This document shows, piece after piece, positions 47,401-59,485 of a stretch of DNA of 64,000 bases; positions within the stretch are counted from its first letter, which is position 1; every line of letters begins with the position of its first letter. This DNA is from Rhynchospora pubera (Eukaryota > Streptophyta > Magnoliopsida > Poales > Cyperaceae), in NCBI GenBank assembly GCA_028095005.1, contig CM051460.1, forward strand, positions 62,721,676 to 62,785,675, in the 5' to 3' direction. The notes under the pieces were generated by a model. The model did no database searches and was not told where the DNA came from. It saw nothing but the letters and a program-made list of their open reading frames with translations. A program made the position numbers and the translations under genes.

Positions 47401-50400
47401 AAAATGTTATGAAGAACTTCACTCTTTTGGAGACAGGGGTCTCGTCTTGTCCAGTTTACTGATTCCTCAGAACAGCCTGTAAAACAATAAAATAAAAAAG
47501 GCATTGAATGATATCGTACCTTATTCAGATGTTTTTCTTAGAGTAGTAACTTATTCAAATATTAGCACTTGTTGTTTAATCATATATTTGTTGTTTCCTT
47601 GGTGATTGCCTAAGGTGTTCAGATCCATTGATTCAAACTCTGCAAAAGGTTTCCCAAAGGATCCAAGAGAAGCAAGCTTAAGAGTATGTTAAAGTAACAA
47701 GAGATTTTTTTTGCTATCTCATGATGTTCTTTGTCTACGGTTTTTTTCTCCTTTTTTATTAAGTCTTTTAAGAAGAGCTTCAAAGATTTTTTTCTTGAAT
47801 AGCAGAACCTTGTTTGCGGGAAGAATGTTTTGATCGATATGAGCATACATACTTCTTATGTAAATGCCATCCGTGCAGCACAGCACTTCATTTACATTGA
47901 AAATCAGTATTTTCTTGGTTCTTCCTTCAATTGGGATTCCAACAAAGACATAGGTAAATGTTGATGTCACTTCTTTGACCTCTTCACAATTTCACAACAT
48001 CCCTTTCTTCATTAATACTATTTTCATATTTAGTCAATGACTGGCTAAGTCAGTTTAGAATACCTTTCATGCACTTCTTATTTTGGAGTATGCGTTACTT
48101 TGGCAACATGGACAATCACAAAAAGAATGTATAGGAAATGTTTAATAGTCGTCATTTTAATTTTTGGTATTTTTATGCCCAGAAAATGCGTTACTTTTGA
48201 TCAGTACCACAATGCATTTTTAAATGAAATAAATTATAGTAATTGTGTAATCTGATGTGATAAATCTGCAAGTTATAACACTGCAATACAAAGAGAAGTT
48301 ACAGTTTTACATTTTGCCTTTTTCACACAAATGATATTATCCAATGAATTTTGTGCATTCATATGTTAATTCATTTGTTATCAATATTTCAACTGCAGGT
48401 GCCAATAATCTGATACCAATTGAGATTGCCTTAAAAATTGCAAACAAGATCAAAGCAAATGAGAGGTTTGCTGCATACATTGTGATTCCAATGTGGCCAG
48501 AAGGCAATCCAACAGGTGCTCCTACACAGAGAATTCTGTATTGGCAGGTCAGCTTTATATATCAATATATATATTGAATGTCCTGTTCGCAAGTATTTTT
48601 TATTTAATCAGTACTAGTTGACTCGAGACTGATTATTTCCATTCCATATTGTTGATGTCGCTACTTGTTATACAATAAAGTATAGTGATGCTATGAGTGA
48701 ACCATAGTTTCAAGTTTTTGAGCCTTTGTATTGTTGTTTGCTTGTGTTTGTGTTATTTTTTTTTTGTCTCCACCACCGCTTCTCTAGGCTTGAGTAATAT
48801 TTAACAGCCTTTATGGGGTAATTGATGAAAATTGCGAAGAGGTAAATTAGGTTAAATTAATCCTTGGTCGCAAAAGTTCATGATATATTTGATGTGGGGA
48901 AGTGTCAGATAAATTCTAGTCACCTGAGTAAGTAGGTGTTATGACCTTACATATTCTGAACCACTTGGTGACTAGAACTGTATTTCCTACAAGATTTCTT
49001 TTCCTGTTTCTTCTGTAGTGAAGTAGTTGGGCAATTTGATAATAAAGCAAATTTTGCAGTTAATGTACTCAAAGTAGATCTTATTCTTTGATTACTACAG
49101 AAGAAGACAATGCAGATGATGTACGAGACAATCTACAGGGCTTTGAAGGAAGCTGGCCTGGAGGACAGATATGAGCCACAAGATTACCTGAATTTCTTTT
49201 GCCTTGGTAACCGTGAGTCCCCGGAACGAGCTCCGCCAGGAAAAAATCCTAATTCCTACAGTGCACAGGTAAATTGTATGTTTTGATTTCATTCATTATA
49301 CTAAGAAAGTAATATGTTATGATAAATAGTAAAAGGAAATTAAAAGGTGGGTTGAGGATCTTAATTTTGAAATTCGTACTTTGGAAGGCATGGATCTTAA
49401 TCTTGGTGGTTCAGAGTCACTGCAGCCATCTGATACATATAGTACTTGACCTGAGTGATACTGCATGTCTCACTGCAAACCTTTCTCTGAGCACCACAAC
49501 ATTATTTGGGCAAATAATAAAGGCCTCAAATATAGCATTATTCATTGACGTGTGCTGTTATGTTCAGGAAAATGCAAGGAAAAATAGGAGGTTTATGATA
49601 TATGTTCATTCGAAAGGTATGATAGTGGATGATGAGTATGTCATAATTGGATCAGCCAACATAAACCAGCGATCTCTCGAAGGAACCAGAGATACTGAGA
49701 TTGCAATGGGTGCATACCAGCCTCAATATACTTGGGCTAGAAAGAAATCTGCTCCACATGGTCAGGTAAAGTCATATGTTGACCAGGGATTGTTTTGTGA
49801 TCAATATTACTTTATTTTAAGAAATCCTGATCAGTCTGGTTATGTGGGGTTAAGGCCAGTTTGTCAGCATTACTTCATAGGAAGAAATTTGACTCTAGTC
49901 AAGTCAACTTCGTAGCTATTGGCATCACCAAGTTACTGAGATGTCTGGGGTTGGATGGATATTAGATATATATATATTTTTTTCTTTATCTTTCATATAT
50001 TTGTCAATGAAAAATAATTTGCCTTTTCCTTTTGACCAATCGAAATCTGATTAAAGCCCAATAGAATATTTGCGCTGGATCCACCTAACCCTAGACCCTA
50101 AACACTTATTGTAAAAAATTGCCAGTCCTCTGATAACAGCCAGCCAACTCATTATCGAACATATGCCGTCATGCCATTTTTAGGAACAGATTGACATGCC
50201 ACCCCCTATTATGCAGGACCTATCAGCATGTCACAGAACATGAGAACTGACAAGATCGTCAGTATCTCTCCTACTCTTTCACTAGAGGCAGCTAACCATT
50301 CTTTTGTACTTCTAAAACAAAGGGAAAAAATGAGGGCTGACTTATGTGAGCCTTAAATAGAGGCGGATGTTAATTTGTAATCATTCTGAGAATCACATGT

Positions 50401-50779
50401 CATCTTATGATATTTCACAGGTGCAGGGTACAGGGTGTACTTCAAATTACCACACATGTAATCTAATCAAAGTATTTAACTGCAGATATATGGATACAGA
50501 ATGTCATTATGGGCAGAGCACACAGGAACCAGTGAGGAAATATTTAATCAACCCCAAAGCCTTGAATGTGTACAAAGGGTGCGCACCATGGGAGAACTCA
50601 ATTGGAAGCAGTTTGTGGCGGATGAAGTAACAGAGATGAGAGGCCACCTCTTAAAGTATCCTCTGAATGTGGACCGGAGGGGTAAGGTGACGGCCCTGCC
50701 AGGCTGTAAGACTTTCCCGGATTTAGGAGGGGAGATTGGTGGTACTTTCTTCGGTATACAGGAGAATCTTACCATATGA
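44458..50779 (+). CDS. PLDBETA1: Phospholipase D beta (C2-PLD)
   Basis: Hydrolyses membrane phospholipids to phosphatidic acid; the beta class depends on PIP2 and micromolar calcium. Ten coding exons: 44458-46104, 46200-46316, 46543-46737, 47039-47284, 47615-47683, 47806-47953, 48399-48547, 49101-49268, 49568-49765, 50486-50779. They give 1076 aa (Arabidopsis PLDbeta1: 1083). The N-terminal ~255 residues are Pro/Tyr/His-rich, as in beta PLDs. The C2 domain follows at about 260-415 (GSLEIFVRYARNLPNKDMFH, TSDPYVTVSV). HKD motif 1 is H597QK599TVIVD604 and HKD motif 2 is H927SK929GMIVD934. IYGYRMSLWAEH and the C-terminal IQENLTI are conserved. The chosen ATG matches the family start MDxHG; another in-frame ATG at 44416 is less likely. 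An untranslated leader intron may lie around 44240-44365. Confidence 0.94.
44884..44991 (+). repeat. Three 36-bp coding repeats in PLD exon 1
   Basis: Three successive units each encode SHLSYPPxxHSD (residues about 143-178 of PLD beta). A shorter GHSG repeat sits just upstream. The repeats are in frame, so copy changes would not break the protein. Confidence 0.88.
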
Positions 50780-51353
50780 TTATTGTACTCAACTAATGAT
50801 GGTTTTATTCTATCAAGGATGGAGGTCCTTTGGTATTTTTGCCTGCTTGTTTTCCTCTCTTTTCTTTTTCCTTTTCATTGTAGATCTGTGCACTTTGTTT
50901 GCGATTGTATCTGTGAAGTAATTTTTGATAGGCACAGTACTGTAGAGGGAAAGGATAGCTGTATACTTGAATAAAACATGAGACAGTAGAAAGCTGATGT
51001 CGTCTAAGAAGGTCAATTTTTGTTTTTTTTTTTTTAACAGTTTTGTGTTTCAAGCTCACAAATATGTTACAAATCAGATCAAAATTGGAGCAGACTGCAT
51101 TCACATATGAAACAGGCAGCATTCTCTCTCTAAAATGCACCAATTGTTCATCTTGTGGTTGCACCATGCCAAAACATTATTTCGGTGACTGCTTGAAAAC
51201 TTAGAACGGCCTTTTATTTACCAGTTTCATTCACTATTGAGAGGTCTCGACGAATCGAGCAAGTCAATCGATTGATAGGCAAAGTTGTATTGCATTTTTC
51301 GCAACAGATGCTCGTTTACGATAAAAGAATTTTAATTTTCAAAATAAGTGCTA
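50780..51353 (+). other. PLD beta 3' UTR and 3' flank
   Basis: A short TG/TC-rich 3' region with a T-run at about 51019-51040. AATAAA at 50970 could be a polyadenylation signal (weak). No other gene before the hAT element. Confidence 0.4.
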
Positions 51354-51361
51354 ATCAGAAG

Positions 51362-52058
51362 TAGTGTTCTCCAAAATGACACGACACGATCGTGCTGGCA
51401 CGAGACGATGTGCGTGTTGACACGACACGACACGATACAAATACAAAATTGACACGACACGATCGTGTTATCGTGTCGTGTCATAATAGTGTCGTGTTGG
51501 GACATTAGAAAGTTTGACACGATTCAACACGACACGATTCGACACGCAACACGACACGAACACGAATTAACACGACAACTCAACACAAATTTAATTATTA
51601 ATGTTGATTATTTAAGCAAAATTAATAATTTAATTACAATTTATAAAACTATATCATATTATTTACCATCATTTAATCATAATAGTGTCCTAATCTAATT
51701 ATTAATTTTTATAAAAATATTAATAAAAGATTAAACTTAATCAAATAATAAATTATTATGTTTAGTAATTTTTCTCTTACTTTTTATTTTTTTAATAATT
51801 TTTTAATTTAATAAAATTATAAAATAATATGACACGATTTGACACGACTAACACGACGTGTCAACACGACACGACACGATCGTGTCAGTCGTGTCGTGTC
51901 AGAATGCGTGTCGTGTTGCCTCTTCTCACTACTAAGCACGACACGACACGACACAATTAAAAAAGTAGTTCGTGTCAACACGACACGACACGAGACTCTA
52001 ACACGATCGTGTTTGACACGACACGACACGACACGACACGCACGATTGGAGAACACTA
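51362..52058. mobile_element. Non-autonomous hAT element with ACACGACACG arrays
   Basis: 697 bp; ends TAGTGTTCTCCA / TGGAGAACACTA and a perfect 8-bp duplication ATCAGAAG at 51354-51361 and 52059-52066. Both 200-bp ends consist of overlapping ACACGACACG / CGTGTCGTGT motifs; the centre (51590-51820) is pure AT-rich filler. Open frames in the arrays are artefacts of the repeat. Confidence 0.92.
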
Positions 52059-52294
52059 ATCAGAAGAGTAGTGCAAAACTATTAATTTTCAACTATATTT
52101 ATAATATAATAAAACGAATATAGGCGCAGTTTATGAAAGAACAAAATGTCCATAATTGTCAGTACATTTGAATTGTGGTCTACATGTAATGATCATTCCA
52201 TTTCAGTTGGGGAAGCAGATTTCTATCACAGCACGTGGCGCAATTCAATTGGATACAACCAAACAGAATCAAATCCAGAGGATATGAAGGCAAG

Positions 52295-52330
52295 CGAGCC
52301 CGCCAATGGGGAGCCAGTGACGTGGACTAG
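52295..52330 (+). promoter_or_regulatory. Proximal promoter motifs of LHCB2
   Basis: A CCAAT box at 52303-52307 and TGACGTGG (an ACGT-core, G-box-like light-response motif) at 52318-52325 lie about 165-185 bp before the ATG. Such pairs are usual in light-regulated LHC promoters. I see no firm TATA box. Confidence 0.45.
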
Positions 52331-52488
52331 CCACTTCCTCTAATTCTATGTCCTCTACTTGATTTGATTTTTAAGAGTAGCTTCTCTTGCCTCTCTGCTC
52401 AGACGCGCTCTCTGTCTCTCTCCCTCTTCCTCCTGATTTGGAATTTGGATCACTAGCAAATTATTAATTAATTAATTAATAGCTCGGA

Positions 52489-53436
52489 ATGGCAACTTGT
52501 GCTCTCCAATTCCAAAGCACTGCATTCCTGGGCCAAAATGTGCTCCGAAGGTCCGACGACAGCGCCTCGTACAGTAGCCGCATCACAATGCGCCGGACCA
52601 TCAAGAGTGCTCCACAGAGCATATGGTATGTAAATTGCTAATTAAAGCTAATGCATCTATATATGTACCTCTTGTCTTTAGTTATTATTAATTAAGAGCT
52701 TGACTAGATTTACATGTACATATATTATATATATAACTATTAAATGATCATATAATAACTTAAATTGATCATCTTCCTCTCAAGGTACGGGCCGGACAGA
52801 CCCAAATATTTGGGACCGTTCTCAGAGCAGACGCCATCGTACCTGACAGGCGAGTTCCCTGGCGATTATGGGTGGGACACCGCAGGGCTATCTGCTGATC
52901 CAGAGACTTTTGCCCGCAACAGGGAGCTGGAGGTGATCCACTGCCGGTGGGCCATGCTTGGAGCCCTCGGCTGCGTTTTCCCTGAAATCCTCGCCAAGAA
53001 TGGCGTCAAGTTTGGGGAGGCCGTGTGGTTCAAGGCCGGTGCTCAGATCTTCTCCGAGGGGGGCCTCGACTACCTCGGCAACCCCAACCTGGTCCATGCG
53101 CAGAGCATCCTGGCCATCTGGGCAGTCCAGGTGGTGCTCATGGGCTTTGTCGAGGGCTACCGCGTGGGCGGGGGGCCTCTGGGGGAGGGCCTCGATAAGA
53201 TATACCCCGGTGGGGCCTTTGACCCTCTCGGGCTGGCAGACGACCCTGAGGCATTTGCGGAGCTCAAGGTCAAGGAGATCAAGAATGGCCGCCTAGCCAT
53301 GTTCTCCATGTTCGGTTTCTTCGTGCAGGCAATCGTCACTGGCAAGGGGCCTATTGAGAACCTCGTCGACCACATCGCCGACCCTACAGTTAACAATGCC
53401 TGGGCATACGCCACCAACTTTGTGCCTGGAAAGTGA
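52489..53436 (+). CDS. LHCB2: LHCII chlorophyll a/b-binding protein, LHCB2 type
   Basis: Main photosystem II antenna protein of the thylakoid membrane and the key substrate in state transitions. Two exons, 52489-52625 and 52785-53436, give 262 aa, the family length. A chloroplast transit peptide (MATCALQFQSTAF...) precedes RRTIKS with Thr37, equivalent to the STN7-phosphorylated Thr that marks LHCB2. The trimerisation motif WYGPDR is at 46-51. SEQTPSYLTGEFPGDYGWDT, the helix B region ELEVIHCRWAMLGALG, and helix A with EIKNGRLAMFSMFGF supply the chlorophyll ligands. The end NNAWAYATNFVPGK is typical. The single intron falls within the Trp codon of WYGPDR. GC content is well above the surroundings. 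It stands alone and lies 420 bp downstream of a hAT insertion. Confidence 0.96.
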
Positions 53437-55006
53437 AGTGAATCCAAGTGATGCATGGAATTAATAATAATTACATTAATATATGCTGCTGCATGTATCA
53501 ACAACAGAACGGCCCGTAGTGTAAATTAGTAAATTAATTCTGTGAGGATTAATTACTCTTTTCCTGTACTAGCTAGTAGCTAAGCTAGCATCAACGTTAA
53601 TTTACTGGTTTCAGGATATTAATTTCGTCGTTGCACAAGTGATCTCTCTCTCTAATTACCAGAACCGGTACATGGCATCCGGTATTCATTACATTTCCCT
53701 GGAAAGCCATAATAATGGATTCAATTTCATTATTGTTTATTAAAAGATTTGCATATGAATATTAAGAAAATAATATCTTTAAAAGGACTGTATGGAGTAG
53801 TCGTTTGATGCAAATCGTCGGATCAAAATCGAACGAATCGGGATAGATACGGAAAAATTTCTTCTCTCTCCAAACTGCCATTCCCTGCCCGATCACTGAA
53901 GTTAAAAAAAAAAGTACCTTCTGCCTTCGAAGTCCAGAAGAGCAGGCTTCTTGTTAACGGATCCTACACTACCGGATGCGAACCCGTTAAAGGTTACCGT
54001 TGACTCCGGCCACCACAATCAATAATATTGGGCTCTACAGCGTCGCGGGAAGGTGGACAGCATGGTTTTGAAGTCGGTTTATGGTGCGTTGATCTGAGTA
54101 GGTAGGAGAACCAGTAGGTCGGTACGAGGGATGAGGTAGTCTGGTACTGGAAGGTATTTGGGAACTCATGGTTGCACATAATTAATGGTTTTCTTTGGAA
54201 TCATGAGAGAGAAGGAACAATGTATGCACGGTCAGTTGGCCATGGGAGTTTCTCGTGAGGTGGTTGTATAGGTACCGGAATTGATGGTGTTTGATGGAGT
54301 AGTAGATTAATAGGAGTATGATTGAGAAGATGATGAGGAATAGACATAATTATTAGTATGTTGTAGTGAATGAATTTCAAGTACTATGGTATTTAAGACT
54401 AATTGATTTTGTTGCTTGAATGTTGTAGTGAATGACTTGCGTACCACATTGGTATTTAGACTAATTAGTTCAATTTGGTTTATGTACTCAATTGGTTTAA
54501 GAATCTGAAACTTAAATATACATCTAAAGTAAATTCAATTTGGTTTATGTACTCATCGTGTCTGAACTTTATATACATCTAAAATTCTCGCTATTGTTGA
54601 AAAGCACGTCTTTAATTACAGCAATATAAAACGAATGACTCTAGGCCCGTTTAGCAGCAACAAGTTTAGTCGAACAGCGGGATCAACCAGCTAACTTGCG
54701 GACTTTGTATTGTCAAATAATTTTGAAGCATTACGTGGGTTTATATCGCTGAGCGTTCCCCAAATGCAAAAAAAAAAAATAAAATCGTATCTTAAAAAAG
54801 AAAAGTTTTTTTCTTTTTTTTTTTTGGATAGACCGGGTAGCGACTCCCAGGTAAAAAAAAAAAGGCATGCCTGGTATATGGAACTTTGCATTTGTACTTG
54901 GTACAAGCTTGATTTAATAATATGTTTTCATCCAATTGTTTCGCAAACTTCATGACGCCATGTCCCAAAGCACAGAAAATAAGAAAAGGCAAAAAAAAAA
55001 ACTAAG
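53437..55006. other. Intergenic region right of LHCB2
   Basis: The LHCB2 3' UTR should occupy the first few hundred bases. A GC-richer patch at about 53950-54250 has weak coding character on the minus strand, but it is too short and has no recognisable domain. Poly-A/T runs lie at 54768-54785 and 54810-54875. Nothing else. Confidence 0.45.
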
Positions 55007-55410
55007 AGATGGGCTAAAATCAGCCACGATTAACGGAAGCAACCGTTAGCTACGATCAAATCTCAATTTTCGTAATTCTAACAGTCGATTCGAATCGTTC
55101 AATGTGTTCTCCATATTGAAATCTCGTTGGAGACAAAATTTTATATTTTTCTGAATTTTTTTGTATTTGTTTGATATTTTACAAAATTCTTAATCTAAAT
55201 AATTATGGACCCTTCATTAACTATGATTTTTAAAAATCTCAAAAAAAAATAGTAAATAAAATCTAGAAAAATGTAAAATTTTGTCTCCAATGAGATTTCA
55301 ATATGAAGAACACATTGAACGGTTCGGATCGACTGTTAGAATCTCGAAAATTGAGATTTGATCGTAGCTGACGACTGCATCCGTCAGTCGTGGCTGATTT
55401 TAGCCCATCT
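55007..55410. mobile_element. Fold-back MITE (AGATGGGCTAAAA family)
   Basis: 404 bp forming one long inverted repeat: AGATGGGCTAAAATCAGCCA on the left, TGGCTGATTTTAGCCCATCT on the right, then TCAATTTTCG and its complement, and TCTCCATATTGAAATCTC-like inner arms. Ends and inner arms resemble MITE 2 at 8850-9247, so they are probably members of the same superfamily. Confidence 0.82.
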
Positions 55411-55527
55411 AAAAAACTAATGCTTCTTGTAGGTTCCTATGTTTCGTACTAATGCACTGTGGATATGCTTTATTTTCCCTTTCGAATTCATAATCAATTT
55501 TAGCAAGCACTACCAAATATTTTATTT

Positions 55528-55640
55528 GCCATCGCTTCATATTTTTCAAATTTCAAATTTAAAATTTTCAAATTTCATATTTGCATATTTCAAATTTTCA
55601 AATTTTAAATTTCGAATTTTCAACTTTTAAATTTTTAAAA
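55528..55640. repeat. AAATTTTCAAATTTC low-complexity tract
   Basis: A run of interleaved TTTCAAATTT, AAATTTTCA and TTTAAATTT motifs without a fixed period. A tract of the same composition occurs at 56835-56970. Confidence 0.75.
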
Positions 55641-55837
55641 ATTTCAACCTTTTATTATTTTAAATTTTCAAAAAGAATTGAAACCAATAACTCTTTATAG
55701 AATTGAAACAAAAAGAGACCCTTTATTATTTTGGTTTATTAATCTGGTACTCATTCGTACCAGAATGGTACCTTTTTGACAAACATTAGGGTGAAGCCAA
55801 AAAGAGTCATGTAACGACATGCACAGTCCATATTTGA

Positions 55838-55985
55838 GTAAATTTTTTTTGGAGGTCCCTAAACTATACATGTTATCCAATTCTAGTCATTCGACTTCAA
55901 TTTGTTCTTCCATAGCCACTATATTTCCAAATAGTCCAATTTTGATCACTCTAGCATATTTCTGTCTAACTCCGTTTGATTTAAT
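55838..55985. mobile_element. One-ended relative of the 25.3/28.7-kb TIR arms
   Basis: GAGTAAATTTTTTTTGGAGG, CCCTAAACTAT, CCAATTTTGATCACTC and CTAACTCCGTTTGAT follow the same order as the arms of the 25285-28720 element (AGTAAATTTTTTCG, CCTAAACTTT, CCAATTTTGATCCCC, ATTCCGT). No opposite arm was found. Confidence 0.4.
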
Positions 55986-56175
55986 CGTTTAGGTGCAAAA
56001 AAAAGAGATAAGAAACAATATCAAAGTTTTTCAGCTATACGCCTCCCAATTTCCTAGTGATACAAATACAATACAACTGATAAAAAGGATAATAATATAA
56101 AAAAAATACTTCCCTTCTCTCTCAATCACCTCTTTTCTTCCCTCCTCTAGTCCGACATGAGGCCACGACCACCGC

Positions 56176-57232
56176 CTAATTGCTAATGGACGGGTTCCAA
56201 TTCATGTCCAACTCCGTCCAATAATAAAGAGTTAGTGTCTATGACCAAACCATGTCCATAGTAAACACTATTATACCGTCCATGTCCAGATCATATATTG
56301 ACCAATTGCAGTCCACTATTCGTCCATGATTTATCCATTTGGACGAAGTTTTGGACGAACTTTTAATCAAGAACTAACAAACATAAGGACAGTAATTAAA
56401 ATTTATATTCATGGTACTCGTAAAAGTACGCCCTAATCAATACTGGTAGAACATACTAATACCATTAATTACATCCGATTCCAAAGTGGTACCATATACT
56501 AAAAACACCAATTGGATCATGATTCGAAAACCTTCTTAAACATAACTAAAAAATTGAACAGTGATTTGAACAACAGTGTTGATTAATGTTGGAAAATTAT
56601 TCATCAGTTCCAAGGTAAAAGAAACTAGCTTCAAAATATTCATGTTCTATAAATAATTAATCTAACTTAGTTGTAAGTATAAAACTTAGCCTAAGTGTCG
56701 TACAGAAATTATAAGAAAAGAAAAACAACAATACAATTATTAAAAAACATCAATAGCTCTACTGTTATGAATTTAGAAGTTTAAAATAACAATTTAGTAA
56801 TGTAGCACTTTCGTATTGAACAAACAGAACACAAAAAAATTTTTAAATTTTAAAAATTTCAAATTTCAAAATTTTAAAATTTCAAATTTCAAAATTTCAG
56901 AATTTCAAATTTTCAAAATTTGTATTTTGAAATTTGAAAATTTTAAACTATTAATTTTGAAATTTCGGCATTTGAAAATTTTAATAAAATCAACAACCAT
57001 TAAGAAACATATGAGTTTTACAATCAAACAATCACGTCCATTCAAATTGAATCTATTTGTACTTAAGTCCGCATTTGTTCACAATTCGTCCATAATTGTC
57101 TATAATTCGTCCATATAAGTCTTAATAATTGGATTTGGACTGGACTTCAATCCAAACCAAAAGTAGTCCAACCAAAAAATGTCCAACACTGTCCAATCCA
57201 TATTGTCCATGGACGATCCAATCCATTAGCTA
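56176..57232. mobile_element. Probable non-autonomous TIR element with GTCCA repeats
   Basis: GCTAATGGACGGGTTCCAAT at the left mirrors ATTGGATC..TCCATTAGC at the right. Both ends carry many GTCCAA / GTCCAT motifs (subterminal repeats), and the centre is AT-rich. The sequence on either side (CCACGACCACCGCC before, CTACCTCCGTTG after) could be one interrupted stretch. Target duplication not established. Confidence 0.5.
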
Positions 57233-59485
57233 CCCTCCTATGTCTCTGCTACCTCCGTTGTTGTAATCCCTACTCCTTTCTTTTTCAATGACTCTATCCA
57301 TCTCCTCCTCTATCAAAGACATCTCTGATCCCTCCTCTGCATATTTAATGTACCAAGAAAAAAACTTGCCAAGATACTACACGAAGGGCAGTGTAAACAA
57401 AATAAACAACACAGAGAGACAAGGATTTTTACGTGGTACAGTACAAATTGTATCTACATCCACGACACACGTACACCACAATTTTTATTTCTTTTCAATA
57501 AAATGAGTACAAGAGAGGGAGAGAGGAAGAAAAATTTCAAAAGGAATAAGGCACCCTTTATAGAAACACAGGCGTGCCCCTTTATTTTCTTTTTATTTTT
57601 TTCTTTAAATCAAATAAGGAAAGTAATTATTTACAAATTTTATACGCATTTCGGATCGAAATGGCTCCGAAATTTCGCCTCAGGCTTACACTCCCTTTCA
57701 AGTTGGCATGTAGATATCTTGCATTCCCAATTTGCAAATCACTTTATAGGAGATGGTACTAGACATCCGGTGTTCCTGAAATAAGGAAGGTACCCTCATT
57801 TACTTTTGTTAGAAAGTTGCCAATTGTTCAGTTCTCACGTGAATCTTTCCTCTCGTATAGTATTAATTAAAACTAGATTGCTTTGATGTCGTGGCTTCGC
57901 CGCGACCATCCTTCGGAATAAGTTTTGTGTAAATATTTGACAATGTTTTCTATTTTTTTGAACTAACAATGCGTTAGCTGCACAACTTTTTGGGTATTAG
58001 TGCAGAGTAAGGGCGGTGGAGTCTGTAGTGTAGAGTGTAGGGCAATGTTTTCTATTTATGTTGAATGAATTTCACTAAAACAGAAGTCATAATAACACGC
58101 TACAAATGAATTATTATATTTGCTTAATAAAAGTAAAAAGTTTATATTGTATCATTTTGCTAATAACTTGACTATAGAAATTTAGAAATTTTATTTAATA
58201 GTACAATATAATCTCAACCTACTATGAACTTTTTAACATTTTCAATAATACAAATTATTGCTTCATGTTTTAAAACATTACCAAAATTTAATAATGGTAA
58301 GTTAATATCCAAAGTAAATAAATATTATCAATTGAGAAGAAAGAAAACACAAAATAACATATAACAAATTACGATAATGTGAAATGGGTTAATAAATAAT
58401 TAGCTTAACTGATAAAATTTTAATAGTGAAATATACTACATGTTTTGATCAGAGAGTTATACTTAATTTTTCAATTAATATATAATAATGTACTAAACTA
58501 TTACAAATTGTCAACTTATGTTTGCTATTATAACGCAAAAACAACATTGAATATAACACAATTGTAAGAAGGAATTGTTTGTTATTATTTTTCTTTATGA
58601 TGAAGAGTGTGAATATAATAGAAGTTTTTTTTTTCGCAAACTAACATTTTTTTTTCTGAAATATTATAACCTCAAATTTCCTCTTTTTCTCATGCTACAC
58701 ACACCTCTCACCGGCCACATAAAATCCGAACTCAATCCCACCTTTCTTCTCCAAAAACCAACTCCTTCATTCCTCTTCAAGTCCGACTAATGGAGCACTA
58801 TGTCTCTTCTAATTTTTCATTAATCTTGCGCAATAGGAAAGATGATACATCACCGCGTAATTGCTTTGTGACTTGATGAAATTTTCCTATGTTCCTCAAC
58901 CCTCAACTCCAAAAGAAAAAAAAAGGAGTTGAAGAAATATTGGGATAGATTCCCATTCATTAATTTCAACAAAGAATTTTGGTTGGAAAACATATAAATT
59001 TCTTTATAAAAAAATTAAAAAGATATAAAATTGATTGTATGAAGTGCGACGACTCGGTGAGGTGCTCCCAGATGGCCAGCCTGTAGGCTATCTTCTATCT
59101 CGTCCTCCTTGATGACAGACAGCGCACAATGAACAGAATCCGACGAACACGGATCTCTATGGATTCATCGTGGTGAGTGTTTACCTCTAAAAAATGCTGT
59201 AAAAAAAAAAAGAAATGGAATTTTATAAATGGTCCTGGCACATAATTCACTGGATACGACTATAACGGAGCGTCGTAATTAAGACAGGATACGAGACTGA
59301 CCCATAACGAAATACCAAATTTGTTTCGGCCCAAGCCCAGTCCAACCCTGAAATCCAATTGGGCCTAGCGAAAAATACAAAAAAGAGATGGAACCATATA
59401 TTTGGGCCGGCATTAAACAAAGGAGCCCAAATCACATAAATTCACCTTATCGAATCGGATCCAAACCAAATCAAACCCAATAGCC
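57233..59485. other. Gene-poor AT-rich region
   Basis: 57350-57560 contains GGATTTTTACGTGGTACAGT and neighbouring sequence reminiscent of plant LTR ends, but no TG/CA limits or duplication could be set. 59041-59170 is a GC-richer island ending in a donor-like GTGAGTG with only a short, unidentifiable open stretch. The remainder is featureless. Confidence 0.35.

Noticed and set aside
51362..52058. Possible CRISPR-like or satellite array of ACACGACACG
   Set aside because: Repeats are overlapping, inverted at the two ends and bounded by TIRs and an 8-bp duplication; it is a hAT element.
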